DNA of 64,000 nt, taken from the NCBI RefSeq assembly GCF_036964665.1, contig NZ_JBAMDA010000001.1, positions 1,488,001 through 1,552,000 on the forward strand, in the 5' to 3' direction. The position numbers and the translations under genes are program-made. The notes beneath the pieces are model-generated. The model had not been told where the DNA came from and made no database searches. It was given only the letters and a program-made list of their open reading frames with translations. Numbering within the stretch: the stretch's first letter is position 1; each line of letters begins with the position of its first letter. Below, piece after piece: positions 49,977 through 60,337 of this stretch. The DNA comes from Nitrobacter sp. NHB1. GTDB lineage: Bacteria; Pseudomonadota; Alphaproteobacteria; Rhizobiales; Xanthobacteraceae.

Positions 49977-52343
49977 CTATTTCAGCGCCTTCGTCTGGCC
50001 GCCGCGGCGCAACCGCTCCGCAAAGGTAATCAGCCACATCGCCGTCGGGCGCAGGATCAGGAAATCCGCGGCCAGGGCGGCGATCATGGCAAAGGCGCTG
50101 AGCCAGCCGAACAGGCGCAGCGACGGCAGATCCGAGAACACCGTCACCACCAGGCCGCACGCCAGCACCACGGTGGTCAGGATCAGCGCCGGCCCCATCA
50201 GCACGGTCGCGCGCTCGACCGCCTCGGCTGCGCTGACGCCCGGCTTGCTCTCGGACCGCAGGCGATTGAGGAAGTGGATGGTCGCACTGAGCCCGAGGCC
50301 GAACGAGACCGTGAGCGCGACCACGCTCGCGAACTGCAGCCCCTCCCCGAGCGCCCACAATACCGTGCCGGACAGCACGACAGGGAAAATCCCGGGCAGG
50401 ATGCAGGCAAACATCACAACGACCGAGCGGAATGCCAGCCCCATGAACACCGCGACCAGCGCAAACTCGATCGTGAGACCGTGGTTGAGCTTCTCGATCA
50501 TGCTGGCGCTGTTGCGCGCGGCGATGGCCGACAGGCCGGTGACGGCGATTTCATAACCGGGGTGAGCGTGCCGGACCGCGTCCATGGCGTGGTCGAGTTT
50601 CTCCACTATCGGCAGAATCTGACTCGAGTCGCGATCGGGCACGCGGCCCGACACCACGACCGCCGTCTGGTCCTTCGAAATAAAGCGGCGCACCAGATGC
50701 TCGGGGAGGACGCTGACATATTCCTTGAGCGTCGCAACGTCGTTGCTGCCGGCCTTTTCGGCGAGCCACCGCCGCAGTGTTTCGAGCGACCAGACGTTGC
50801 CGACGCCGGCCTGCTCCTCGACCAGCTTGTGGACCTCGGCGATGGTGGCAAGCGTCTGCGGCGAATACAGCGTCTCACCCTTGGGGAATTCGATCAGGAC
50901 ATCGATCGGGTTGGCGCCGGTGAGTTTTGCATCGAGACGGCTGCTGGCCGCCACCGCCTGCTGCTTGTCCGGCACCTGATCCGCGAGCCGGTAACGCGGC
51001 TCGAGGTTAGCGTAGACCACCGCCAGGCCGCCAACCACCACCAGGGCAAGCAGGCTGAAGAAGCCGGGATGCCCCACCATCCGCACCGCGATCCAGGCGC
51101 AGAAGCGGCGCAGCACCTGCACGCCCCAATCCGACGTTTTGAATTTCTCCGCGAAACGCTGTTCGTTGCGCACCAGCAGAACCCCGAACACCGGCACCAG
51201 CAACAGCACCGCGAGCAGCGCGATGACGGTCGCCAGCAGGCCCGCCTCGCCAAAGCTGCGGATCAGGTCTGAATTCGAGAACTGCAGCGCGATGAACGAG
51301 ATTCCCGCGGTCGCATGGGTCAGCACGCAGGCTGGGCCGACCACCAGAACGGCATTGCGGAACGCGGAATACTTGTCCTCGCCCGCGATCAGGCGGTCGC
51401 GCGCCGCGAACGTCAACTGCATCGAATCGGAGAAACTGATGACCATGATGAGCGGCGTCATCACGTTGAGGAACATGTTGAGGCTGAAACCGGCCCAGCC
51501 CAGCACGCCCAACGCCAGCAGGATCGCAAGCAACGGCGGGAACGCCGCGGCAACCATGAAGGAGACCTTGCGGAAAAACACGATCGCGATCAGACAGCCG
51601 GCCAGAATGCCGGCGACGTTGTAGATGATGCCGTCGCGCTCCACCGCGTTGCGAATTTCAAGCTGCATCACCGGCACACCGGAAAGCTCTTTGGTGAGGC
51701 CGGTGGAGGCGAGATCGTCGTTCATAACCTTGCGGATCTGCCCGACGGTGGTGCTCAACCCGCTGCTTTCGACGATCGACGGCTGCAGCGACAGCACGAC
51801 CAGCGCCAGCGTGCCGTCGTCGGACAGCAGCTTGCCGCGAATGATCTCGTTGGATTTCACGGTCTCGATGAATTTGTCGTAGTCGGCGCCTTTCGGCAGT
51901 TCGGACGGAAACAGCGCCGCCGGCAGCTTGCCGGGTTCGGGCGCCTGACGCGCCGAGAACAACGAGATCAGGCCGCGCACGCCATCGACCAGTTGCAGGT
52001 CGGTGACCATATCCCGCAGCTTTTCAAGATTGTCGCGTTCGAGCAGCGTCTTGCCCTCAATCACGACCAGCACGTCGAACTCGCTCGACGGGAAGCGCTT
52101 GGTCACTTCCTCGTACTGATGATACTCCTTGGTGTCGGAGCGGAACAACTGGCTGAGCGAATCGTCGATCTTGATGCGGTGGATTCCGAACACCGCACCG
52201 ATGACCAAGGCGAGCAGAATGATGCAGGACAGGATCGGCGCACGCACCGCAATCAGACCGATCCGCTCAAGTCCGAAGGCGATGCTGAGCGACCGGCCGA
52301 TCGGGGCGCCCTGGTCGGCAGCATCGCGGTTTCGCTCAAGCAT
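49977..52343 (-). CDS. RND (MMPL-type) exporter next to hpnP
   Basis: 788-residue RND-superfamily permease with the usual duplicated layout: one span plus periplasmic loop (RIKIDDSLSQLFRSDTKEYH), five spans (NVMTPLIMVISFSDSMQLTF), a second loop and five spans (SVVALTVSFGLGLSATIHFL). It shares layout with HpnN but is a separate branch. It follows hpnP on the same strand with 236 bases between. I infer export of a hopanoid or other lipid, perhaps the 2-methylated product; no substrate evidence exists in the sequence. Confidence 0.85.
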   Translation of the reverse strand: MLERNRDAADQGAPIGRSLSIAFGLERIGLIAVRAPILSCIILLALVIGAVFGIHRIKIDDSLSQLFRSDTKEYHQYEEVTKRFPSSEFDVLVVIEGKTLLERDNLEKLRDMVTDLQLVDGVRGLISLFSARQAPEPGKLPAALFPSELPKGADYDKFIETVKSNEIIRGKLLSDDGTLALVVLSLQPSIVESSGLSTTVGQIRKVMNDDLASTGLTKELSGVPVMQLEIRNAVERDGIIYNVAGILAGCLIAIVFFRKVSFMVAAAFPPLLAILLALGVLGWAGFSLNMFLNVMTPLIMVISFSDSMQLTFAARDRLIAGEDKYSAFRNAVLVVGPACVLTHATAGISFIALQFSNSDLIRSFGEAGLLATVIALLAVLLLVPVFGVLLVRNEQRFAEKFKTSDWGVQVLRRFCAWIAVRMVGHPGFFSLLALVVVGGLAVVYANLEPRYRLADQVPDKQQAVAASSRLDAKLTGANPIDVLIEFPKGETLYSPQTLATIAEVHKLVEEQAGVGNVWSLETLRRWLAEKAGSNDVATLKEYVSVLPEHLVRRFISKDQTAVVVSGRVPDRDSSQILPIVEKLDHAMDAVRHAHPGYEIAVTGLSAIAARNSASMIEKLNHGLTIEFALVAVFMGLAFRSVVVMFACILPGIFPVVLSGTVLWALGEGLQFASVVALTVSFGLGLSATIHFLNRLRSESKPGVSAAEAVERATVLMGPALILTTVVLACGLVVTVFSDLPSLRLFGWLSAFAMIAALAADFLILRPTAMWLITFAERLRRGGQTKALK

Positions 52344-52579
52344 GCGCTGTCCCTGTCGTGAACACCATCGTCTAGCAAATTTCCTGGAGGCCCTGGAGCG
52401 AACCCGAAAGCCGGCGGGCCGCTCGCTTTAGCTATCGACAGCACGCATAAATTTTCGGCGCAAGGTGTAGCGGTTTCCCGGATAGACTACAAGCAAGGGC
52501 GACCACGATCCGCGCCGCTCAAGCCGAAGCGGTTCGACCGGCGGCCGCTCCTGCCCGTCCCGGTATCCGCGGCCATCGC

Positions 52580-54163
52580 CTATTCGGCGGGAACGGAGGC
52601 TTCTCGCAACTTCAGCGAATAATAGGAGGCGTTGGTTTTGCCGCGTGAGGCCGAACGCGCGAACAAAATAAGGTGATGGGCAACCAGGATCGAGCCGATA
52701 AGATACTCGATCTCGCCGCGCGCCAGCCGGCGCAGCGCGAATTTCCAGAATACACGCTTGTAGTCGCCGCGCACGCCGACCTTCCAGAAGATGTTGCGCA
52801 GCATGGTCAGGCCGAGCTTGATATTCCGCCACGACGCCTGCTGGCGTGTCCGCGGCTGAATCCGCTTCGGATAAGTTTCGCGGATCTGGTACTCGTAGCG
52901 CTCCAGAAGTTTCTCGGGCACGTATGCGCGGCCCATGCATTCGCGCCAGGTCTCCACGACATGGTCGTAGGGCAGCCGAAAGTCGACGTTGGAATCGCGG
53001 CCATCGTCCTCGATCAGCCGATTCTCCAGCTTCAGACGATCCCAAAGCGGCGTCTTAGGCAGCGCCTGCAGGAGATTGATGGTCAGAAGCGGTATCTGCG
53101 ATCGGTCGATGAAGTCGAGCAGATGCTGTCCGGTCTCAAGCTTGTCGGTATCGAGCCCGAGGATGATTCCGGACACCACCTCCATGCCATAATCGTTCAG
53201 AGTCTGGATCGCTTCCATGATGGGGACCATCATGTTGTGATCCTTCTTCATCGCGTGCAGCGCTTCAGGATCGGGCGTCTCAATGCCGCAGAAGATCGTC
53301 GCGAAGAACGCCTCGCGCATTTGCGACAGGATCTCCGGGCGCTTGGCGATATTCAGCGTCGCTTCGCAGGAGAACCGCAGCACGAAACCGGTCTTCTTCT
53401 GCCATTCGATCAGGTGCGGCAAAAGGTCCAGCGCGGCCTTGCGGTTGCCGATGAAATTGTCGTCGACGAAATAGACCGAGCCGGTAATCCCGCATTCCAG
53501 CAGCTTGTCGAGTTCGCGCGTGATCTGCTCAGGCGTCTTCAGACGCGGGTTGCGCCCATAGAGGCCGGGAATGTCGCAGAACTCGCACTGATACGGGCAG
53601 CCGCTGGAATACTGGATGCTGCCCAGGAAGTAATGCTTGATGTCGGCCAGTTCATAAGCCGGAATCGGGAATCTGGTCATGTCCAGCCGATCGGCGGTTT
53701 TGAGGACAACCTGACCATCGGGCCGCGACGGATCACGCGCCAGGCGTCCGATCAGGTCGTCCGTGGCATCACCGAGTTCGCCGACGTGAAGGTAGTCGAA
53801 CGACGGATAATAGTCGGGGCAGGCGCTGACCGACGGACCGCCGAGCGCGACCGACAGATCGAAGGCGTGGGCGCGGCGGCAGATATCGTTCATCTGCTGG
53901 CGCTGGATGTGCATGCCGCTGACGAGCACGGCCTCGGCCCACTCGAAATCCTCGTCCGTGGCGAAGCGAATGTTCTCGTCGATGAAACGGACTTTCCACT
54001 CGGCGGGCAGATAGGCGGCGATCAGCAGAAGTCCCTGCGGCGGCATGAAAGCCTGTACGCCAGCGGTCAGGGGATAGGCGTGCTCAAACGTGCCGAACGA
54101 CGACGTGTAGCGGGGAAAGACGCAAAGAATGCGCCGAATGCCGTATTGACCCACACGCCTCAA
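52580..54163 (-). CDS. hpnP: Hopanoid C-2 methylase HpnP (B12-binding radical SAM)
   Basis: Adds a methyl group at C-2 of hopanoids, giving 2-methylhopanoids. N-terminal cobalamin-binding-like domain (residues 1-150, with FPRYTSSFGTFEHAYPL, MPPQGLLLIAAYLP and FIDENIR), radical-SAM motif SSGCPYQCEFCDIPGLYGRN, then the C-terminal DUF4070 region. TTG 54163 is proposed because GGGGAGG stands five bases before it and gives 527 residues, close to known HpnP; a GTG at 54196 opens the frame further. The upstream region holds a one-mismatch EcfG box. Downstream lies an RND exporter. Confidence 0.92.
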   Translation of the reverse strand: MRRVGQYGIRRILCVFPRYTSSFGTFEHAYPLTAGVQAFMPPQGLLLIAAYLPAEWKVRFIDENIRFATDEDFEWAEAVLVSGMHIQRQQMNDICRRAHAFDLSVALGGPSVSACPDYYPSFDYLHVGELGDATDDLIGRLARDPSRPDGQVVLKTADRLDMTRFPIPAYELADIKHYFLGSIQYSSGCPYQCEFCDIPGLYGRNPRLKTPEQITRELDKLLECGITGSVYFVDDNFIGNRKAALDLLPHLIEWQKKTGFVLRFSCEATLNIAKRPEILSQMREAFFATIFCGIETPDPEALHAMKKDHNMMVPIMEAIQTLNDYGMEVVSGIILGLDTDKLETGQHLLDFIDRSQIPLLTINLLQALPKTPLWDRLKLENRLIEDDGRDSNVDFRLPYDHVVETWRECMGRAYVPEKLLERYEYQIRETYPKRIQPRTRQQASWRNIKLGLTMLRNIFWKVGVRGDYKRVFWKFALRRLARGEIEYLIGSILVAHHLILFARSASRGKTNASYYSLKLREASVPAE

Positions 54164-54209
54164 TCGCACCTCCCCGCTGTGCAGATATACACCCACCCCA
54201 AACCCTTAA

Positions 54210-54234
54210 AACCCCTGGCGCTCGCAATCGTTCC
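54210..54234 (-). promoter_or_regulatory. Candidate EcfG promoter of hpnP
   Basis: Minus strand: GGAAC (54234-54230), 16 bases, then GGTT (54213-54210). This matches GGAAC-N16/17-CGTT with one change in the -10 element. It ends 46 bases before the proposed TTG start. EcfG control of hpnP is established in Rhodopseudomonas palustris, which supports the call. Confidence 0.6.
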
Positions 54235-54369
54235 GGATCACGCGAACCAAAAGCACGGCCGAAAACCTGAGCGACGATTTCTTCAACAATGTGGCGGAGC
54301 CGCAAAGACATCGGCGCGGAAACGCGCTTGCGTTGTTGCCCTGACATGACGGCCGTAGAAGTGGGGCAT

Positions 54370-55719
54370 TTACGTGCGAACGATCGGCTCGACACCCGCC
54401 GCGAGTTCGAAAATCCGGCGATCCGACCCGCCGGCCGCGGCCAGCATCAAGCCCACCGGCGCCTCGCCCTCGCGGTGACAGGGCAGCGAGATCGCGCAGC
54501 CGTCGAGGATGTTGATCAGCGCACAGTTGCGCAGCGACAGCATGTTGGCTTTCGTGTAGGCGGCATCGCCGGCGAGGTCGGCGATTACCGGCGGCGTGAT
54601 CGCCACCGTCGGTGCTATCAACGCATCGTACGGCGCGACGCGGCGCTCGAAGCCTGTGATGATCGCGCGGCGGATGGCGAGCAGATCGACATAGTCGGCG
54701 GCGCTGAGGCTTTCGCCGCGACGAATGCGGCTGATGACGCGGGGATCGTAGAGCTCCGCCTTTTTCGCGATCAGCGCGCGGTGCCAGGCCCAGCTTTCCG
54801 CCGCCGAGAATCCGCCGCCGACATTTAGCGCTGCGACCTCGGCGAATTCGGGAACGGCGATGCGTTCGATCACGGCGCCGGCGTCGGCCAGTCGGTCCAG
54901 CGCGTGCTCGAAGGCCCGCGCAACCGCGCTGCTCAGGTCGTCCAGCATCACCGTGGTCGGCATCGCGAACCGCAGCCCCTTGATCGGGCGCGGCGCGACC
55001 GGCGCAATCGGCTCGTCCGCCAGCACCGCGTCCATCACGGCGCAGCAGCCGACCGAGCGGGCAATCGGCCCGTAGCTGTCCAGCGTGACCGATAGCGGCA
55101 CGCCGCCGTCGAGCGGAATGCGGCGGGCGGTCGGCTTGTAGCCGACGATACCGCAATAGGCCGCCGGAATCCGGCAGGAGCCGCCGGTATCGGTGCCGAG
55201 CGCGCCATGCGCCATGCCGTCGGTGATCGACACCGCCGCGCCCGACGACGATCCGCCCGGCACATGGCCGACGTCGCGCTGCCAGCGATTTTTCGGCGTG
55301 CCGTAGTGCGGATTGATGCCAAGTCCCGAATAGGCGAATTCAGTCATGTTGGTGCGCCCGATCACCACGAACCCGGCGCGGCGCAGGCGCGCCACGACCG
55401 GGGCGTCGTTCGCTGCCGGCGGCGCATCATCGAGCGCGCGCGAACCGGCCCGCGATACCTGTCCCTTGATGTCGAACAGGTCCTTGATCGAGACCGGAAT
55501 GCCGGCGAAGGGCGACGGCGCGGCATTGACCTTGCGCAGTCCGTCCATGGCCTCGGCGGCGGCGACGGCGCCGTCCGCATCGACCTGGATGAACACTCGC
55601 GCGCCCTCGCCAGCTTTATCGGCGATTTTGGCAAGGCAGTCGTCGACGAGCTTGCGCGCCGTGGTGCGCCCCGCCTCGAGATCGGCGGCGAGCGTGGCCA
55701 GGGTCGGGTGATCGGACAT
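54370..55719 (-). CDS. Amidase signature family enzyme
   Basis: 449-residue amidase with the Ser-cisSer-Lys triad: Lys in GIPVSIKDLFDIKG, Ser in VPGGSSSGAAVSI and the nucleophile in LGTDTGGSCRIPA. Amides, carbamates or glutamyl-tRNA-like substrates are possible; GatA proper is longer and usually next to gatC/gatB, absent here. ATG 55719 is preferred; the open frame extends 39 codons upstream without similarity. It lies 31 bases after ppc on the same strand, so the two may share an mRNA. Confidence 0.85.
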   Translation of the reverse strand: MSDHPTLATLAADLEAGRTTARKLVDDCLAKIADKAGEGARVFIQVDADGAVAAAEAMDGLRKVNAAPSPFAGIPVSIKDLFDIKGQVSRAGSRALDDAPPAANDAPVVARLRRAGFVVIGRTNMTEFAYSGLGINPHYGTPKNRWQRDVGHVPGGSSSGAAVSITDGMAHGALGTDTGGSCRIPAAYCGIVGYKPTARRIPLDGGVPLSVTLDSYGPIARSVGCCAVMDAVLADEPIAPVAPRPIKGLRFAMPTTVMLDDLSSAVARAFEHALDRLADAGAVIERIAVPEFAEVAALNVGGGFSAAESWAWHRALIAKKAELYDPRVISRIRRGESLSAADYVDLLAIRRAIITGFERRVAPYDALIAPTVAITPPVIADLAGDAAYTKANMLSLRNCALINILDGCAISLPCHREGEAPVGLMLAAAGGSDRRIFELAAGVEPIVRT

Positions 55720-55750
55720 GGCAGAACTCGCAAACGAAATCGATCGTACG

Positions 55751-58540
55751 TTAGCCGCTGTTGCGCAGGCCCGCGGAAATTCCGTTGATGGTAAGCTGGA
55801 TGCCGCGCAGCACCTGCTGGTCGCCACCCTGCGCACGATGGTCCTTCAATAATTCGACCTGCACGTGATTGAGCGGATCGAGATAGGGGAAGCGGTTACG
55901 GATCGAACGTTCAAGCAGCGGATTGCCGGCGAGCAGTCGCTCCTGCCCCATGATGGCGAGCAGCATGTCAATGGTGAGGTGCCACTCGCGGCGGATGCGC
56001 CCGAAGATGGTCTCGCGAAGCGTCACGTCGGGCACCAGATCGGCATAGCGCGACGCGATCGCGATCGAGCTTTTCGCAAGCACCATATCCATGTTGGAGA
56101 GCAGCATGCGGAAAAACGGCCACTCGCCGTACAGTTCCTGCAGGAACGCCATGCCCTTGTCGGGATGATCCGCTATCCAGGATTCCACCGCGCTGCCGAA
56201 CCCGTACCAGCCCGGCAGCATCACGCGGCATTGCGCCCAACTGAACACCCACGGGATCGCCCGGAGGTCCTCGATCCGGTGCGTCTTCTTGCGCGATGCC
56301 GGCCGGCTGCCGATGTTCAACGTCGAGATCTCGTTGATGACGGTGGAGGCCCAGAAATAGTCCTCGAAGCCCGGCGTCTCGTAGACGAGGTTGCGGTAGG
56401 CCGCGAAAGCGCGTGACGACAGCGACTCCATGGCATCGAGATATTCGAGGCTCGGTGCGCTCTGCCGCGGCTGCAACAGGCTCGCTTCCAGCGTCGCGGC
56501 GGCAAGGATTTCTAGATTGTTGCGGCCGACCTCGGCGTTGGAGTATTTGCTGGAGATGATTTCGCCCTGTTCGGTGATCCTGATCTGGCCGTTCACGGCG
56601 CCGCCGGGTTGCGCGAGGATGGCGTCGTAGCTCGGGCCGCCGCCGCGTCCGACCGATCCGCCGCGACCATGAAACAGGCGCAGCCGCACATGGTGGCGCT
56701 CGAACACCTCGACGAGCCCGATCTCGGCCTTGTAAAGTTCCCATCCGGACGTGACGAAGCCCCCGTCCTTGTTGCTGTCGGAATAGCCGAGCATCACCTC
56801 CTGCAGACCGCCGCGACTGTCCACCAGCGCCCGGTATTCCGGAAGCGACAGCAGCCGGTCCATGATGCCGGCGCAGGCCTGCAAGTCCTCGATGGTCTCG
56901 AACAAAGGCACGATGTTGATGGCGCTGTGCCCTTTGGGGTCGACGAGGTCGGCTTCCTTCAGCAGCAATGCGACCTCGAGCAGGTCGGAAACCCCCTCGC
57001 TCATCGAGATGATGCATTGAGGGATCGAGCCGGGGCCGAGCATGTCGTGCGCTTCCCCCGCGGCATGGAACACAGCGAGTTCGCCCAGCGTCTCGTCGCT
57101 GTAGGTGATGAACGGCGACGTCAGCGGCCGCGCGCTGCGCAGTTCTCGCAGCAGCACGACGATTCGCGCTTCCTCGTCCAGGGCCAGATAGGACGTGCCC
57201 GGCGCGGCGGCATCGAGCAGTTCGGCGATGGTGCGCTCGTGAACGGCGGAATTCTGCCGCAAGTCGAGACAGGCGAGATGGAAACCGAAACAGTCGACAG
57301 CGCGGCGCAGATGGCGCAGCCGTCCGCGCGCGATCACCTCCGAGTTATTCTGGATCAGCGAGCGGTGGAGAACATCGAGATCGGCGCTGAATTCGGCGAC
57401 GCTCGCATAGGGCGGGGCCTTGCCGTATGGCGGGCGCAGCGTGTCCGCCTTCAGCTTCAGCGCCGTGGCTGAAAGACGCGCGTAAATGCCGGACACCGCG
57501 AGGCGGTAGGGCTCGCCACGGCGATGCGGCGAGGTGTCGGCCGATCGTTCGGCCAGCCCGCGCAGTTCCGGCGAGACGTCCGTGAGGTCGGCGGCCAGCG
57601 ACAGCTCGCGGCCGAGTTCGTGCAGCTCATCGAGATAATAGCGCAATACCCGCGAGGCCTGCATCTTCAGGGTGCCGCGCATGACGTCCGCCGTCACGAA
57701 CGGATTGCCGTCGCGGTCGCCGCCGATCCAGCTTCCGATCCGCAGGAACGACGCCATCTCGTTCGAGACGCCGCCGTCGGAGGCATCCTGCAAGCGGTCT
57801 TCCAGTACGCAGTGCAGCCGCGGCACCTCGCGCAGAAAGGTATAGTCGTAGAACGACAGCCCGTTGGCGACCTCGTCGAGCACCGTGAGCTTGGTCCGTC
57901 GCAACAGGTTGGTCTGCCACAGCGTCAGCACCGCAGCCCGCAACTGTTCCTCGCTGACCTCGTATTCGTCAGGAGTGAGTTGCATCCGCTCGCGCCGTTC
58001 GAGCAGGGCAGCGACCTGCATTTCGCGGTCGATGGTGCTCTTGCGGCGGACCTCGGTCGGGTGGGCGGTCAGCACCGGGCTGACCAGCGCACTGTCGAAG
58101 AAGGCCCGCAATTCGGCGCCGCTGAACCCTGCCTCACGTGCGCAGGCGAGCGTGTGCGCCAGCCGGCCTTCGTGCCGTGTCCCGCCCTCGAGGCTCTGGC
58201 TGCGCATCTGGCGAATGTTGTTCTGATCCTCGGCGATATTGGCGAGATGTGAGAAATAGCTGAAGGCGCGGACGACAAGCACGGTCTCGTGCGTCGACAT
58301 GCCGTCGAGGATGGCTTCCAGTTCACGCCGCGCCGGTTTGTCCTCGTCGCGGTGAAAGCGGATCGAGGTCTGCCGGATGCGTTCGACCAGATCGAACACG
58401 GCGGCCCCTTCCTGATCGCGCACGGTATCGCCAAGAATGCGCCCGAGCAGCCGGATATCGTCGCGCAGCCGCTCATCGAGCGCAGCGGCGTCAGACTCCG
58501 GCTGACCCGCACGGGGTAACGGCATCATCTGACGAGACAT
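55751..58540 (-). CDS. ppc: Phosphoenolpyruvate carboxylase
   Basis: Anaplerotic enzyme that makes oxaloacetate from PEP and bicarbonate. 929 residues, full length for bacterial PEPC. Catalytic motifs seen: [13 protein letters not shown] (essential His), [36 protein letters not shown] (mobile loop) and the C-terminal [15 protein letters not shown], ending in a conserved NSG. ATG at 58540. Followed on the same strand by the amidase. Confidence 0.96.
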   Translation of the reverse strand: MSRQMMPLPRAGQPESDAAALDERLRDDIRLLGRILGDTVRDQEGAAVFDLVERIRQTSIRFHRDEDKPARRELEAILDGMSTHETVLVVRAFSYFSHLANIAEDQNNIRQMRSQSLEGGTRHEGRLAHTLACAREAGFSGAELRAFFDSALVSPVLTAHPTEVRRKSTIDREMQVAALLERRERMQLTPDEYEVSEEQLRAAVLTLWQTNLLRRTKLTVLDEVANGLSFYDYTFLREVPRLHCVLEDRLQDASDGGVSNEMASFLRIGSWIGGDRDGNPFVTADVMRGTLKMQASRVLRYYLDELHELGRELSLAADLTDVSPELRGLAERSADTSPHRRGEPYRLAVSGIYARLSATALKLKADTLRPPYGKAPPYASVAEFSADLDVLHRSLIQNNSEVIARGRLRHLRRAVDCFGFHLACLDLRQNSAVHERTIAELLDAAAPGTSYLALDEEARIVVLLRELRSARPLTSPFITYSDETLGELAVFHAAGEAHDMLGPGSIPQCIISMSEGVSDLLEVALLLKEADLVDPKGHSAINIVPLFETIEDLQACAGIMDRLLSLPEYRALVDSRGGLQEVMLGYSDSNKDGGFVTSGWELYKAEIGLVEVFERHHVRLRLFHGRGGSVGRGGGPSYDAILAQPGGAVNGQIRITEQGEIISSKYSNAEVGRNNLEILAAATLEASLLQPRQSAPSLEYLDAMESLSSRAFAAYRNLVYETPGFEDYFWASTVINEISTLNIGSRPASRKKTHRIEDLRAIPWVFSWAQCRVMLPGWYGFGSAVESWIADHPDKGMAFLQELYGEWPFFRMLLSNMDMVLAKSSIAIASRYADLVPDVTLRETIFGRIRREWHLTIDMLLAIMGQERLLAGNPLLERSIRNRFPYLDPLNHVQVELLKDHRAQGGDQQVLRGIQLTINGISAGLRNSG

Positions 58541-58802
58541 CGCGCTGCTCCTGAAAGTCCGGCCCTATCAGTCGCAATTTTCCTGCTGCGACGCAAGAAA
58601 CCGCGGCCAATGATGCACAAAAGATGAGCGGCCGCCCCCGGACATGACCGGCTCGCCACTCGCGCGGCGGCTCACCGGACAGGTCGGACGACGCCGCCGG
58701 ATGGCTTTTCACATAAATGGATGCATCGCCCCAGCCGGCAGTGGCACTGCACCGGCAGAGCGGCTATCTTGCAGTCATTTCAGGTCAGAGGAACGACCCT
58801 GC

Positions 58803-59012
58803 ATGTCTGGCACCCTCAGGATTCGCGTCGATCCGGACAAATGCCAAGGTCACGCGCAATGCAAGTCGCTGGCGCCCGAACTGTTCGAACTCGACGAACT
58901 GGGCAACGCCCACGAAATCGGCGACGGCACCGTCCCGGCTGGGCTTGAAGACAAGGCGCGGCTCGCACAAGCCAATTGCCCGGAAATCGCGATCCCGATC
59001 AACGAAGAATAA
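58803..59012 (+). CDS. P450-associated small ferredoxin
   Basis: 69-residue ferredoxin with the Cys pattern CQGHAQC (with His in place of one Cys) and a distal NCP, giving three Cys and a His: the single-cluster [3Fe-4S] or atypical [4Fe-4S] type that partners bacterial P450s. Residues IRVDPDKC start the fold. ATG 58803 is used. It precedes the P450 by 73 bases; it would pass electrons from a reductase to the heme. No reductase gene is next to it. Confidence 0.92.
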   Translation: MSGTLRIRVDPDKCQGHAQCKSLAPELFELDELGNAHEIGDGTVPAGLEDKARLAQANCPEIAIPINEE

Positions 59013-59085
59013 ATCAGATCGTTTTATTATTTTGCGCGCGCCGCCCTGGCTTGATCGAGCGGCGGCGGTCCTCCGGAGGAGTTCG

Positions 59086-60282
59086 ATGTCCAGCCCCGCC
59101 CCCGTCACCGACTGGGTTCACGATTTTGACCATACCGACCCGACCTGGACGGAAAATCCATATCCGATCTGGGACGAACTGCGCGTAAAATGTCCCGTCG
59201 CTCACACCAACCGCTTTCTCGGTCTCTACCTGCCGACCACCTATGAGGCCGTGAAGGAAATTTGCTCCGACACCGAACATTTTTCGTCGCGTCGAGTGAT
59301 CGTGCGTAACGTCCGTCTGGAGCCGCCGCCGCCCGCGCCACCCGCCTCATCGGACCCGCCCGAGCACAAGCACGCCAAGCAGATCCTGCTGCCGCCATTT
59401 ATGCCCGACGCGGTGAAGAAGCTGGAGCCGCACTTGCGCGCACTCTGCAACGAGCTGATCGACGGCTTCATCAACGAGAAGGGTTGCGATGCCGCGGCGC
59501 GCTACACGAAATATATTCCGACCCGGGCTGTTACCAACATGCTCGGTGTTCCGGAAAAGGACGGCGATCTCTTCATCAAGTGGATTCATGAACTGCTGGA
59601 GGGCGGCCTTCATGATGACGCGAGGGTGATGCAGGCCATCCGCGAAATGGTCGCCTATTTCACAGACCAGATCGAAGCGCGAAAGAAGCATCCGACCGAC
59701 GACCTAATCGCAACATTGATAAATGCGAGGGGCGAGGACGGACAACCGCTGACGGACGCGCATGTGCAGGGGACCCTGCGATTGCTGCTGATCGCCGGCA
59801 TCGACACCACATGGAGCGCGATCGGATCTTCGCTGTGGCACCTCGCGAAGACGCCGGCGGACCGCGCGCGTCTCGTCGCGGAGCCGCAACTTCTTCCGAC
59901 GGCGATCGAGGAATTTCTGCGTGCCTTTTCACCGGCCACATCGGGGCGCGAGGTCATGAAGGAAACCACCGTGAGCGGCTGCCCGATGAAGCCCGGCAAC
60001 ATGGTGCTGCTGTCCTTTCCGGCCGCCAATCGCGACCCGGCGGTCTTCCCTGACGCCGACAAGGTCATCATCGACCGCAAGGAAAACCGCCACGTTGCTT
60101 TCGGCGTCGGCATTCACCGCTGCGTCGGCGTCCACCTCGCACGCATGGAGATACTGGTTGCGATCGAGGAATGGCTGAAGCGCATTCCGGATTTCCGGCT
60201 CGACCCATCGAGCGAGATAAGATGGTCCGGGGGCAACGTACGTGGCCCGCGCCAGCTTCCGCTGCTGCTTGGCAAGGGTTGA
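59086..60282 (+). CDS. Cytochrome P450
   Basis: 398-residue soluble bacterial class I P450 (monooxygenase). I-helix LLIAGIDTTWSAIG, ExxR in IEEFLRAFS, heme-binding FGVGIHRCVGVHLAR with the proximal Cys near residue 346. CCGGAGGAG stands before ATG 59086. The I-helix has GIDTT, with the acid-alcohol pair Asp-Thr typical of oxygen activation. Substrate unknown; the TetR regulator downstream and adjacent ferredoxin suggest a catabolic or xenobiotic role. Overlaps nothing; the hydrolase-OsmC gene follows by 55 bases. Confidence 0.94.
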   Translation: MSSPAPVTDWVHDFDHTDPTWTENPYPIWDELRVKCPVAHTNRFLGLYLPTTYEAVKEICSDTEHFSSRRVIVRNVRLEPPPPAPPASSDPPEHKHAKQILLPPFMPDAVKKLEPHLRALCNELIDGFINEKGCDAAARYTKYIPTRAVTNMLGVPEKDGDLFIKWIHELLEGGLHDDARVMQAIREMVAYFTDQIEARKKHPTDDLIATLINARGEDGQPLTDAHVQGTLRLLLIAGIDTTWSAIGSSLWHLAKTPADRARLVAEPQLLPTAIEEFLRAFSPATSGREVMKETTVSGCPMKPGNMVLLSFPAANRDPAVFPDADKVIIDRKENRHVAFGVGIHRCVGVHLARMEILVAIEEWLKRIPDFRLDPSSEIRWSGGNVRGPRQLPLLLGKG

Positions 60283-60337
60283 GCCCGCTGGTCACGGATA
60301 TCGTGCGCCGCGCCCGCATGAGCCAGGGAGGCCTGCC

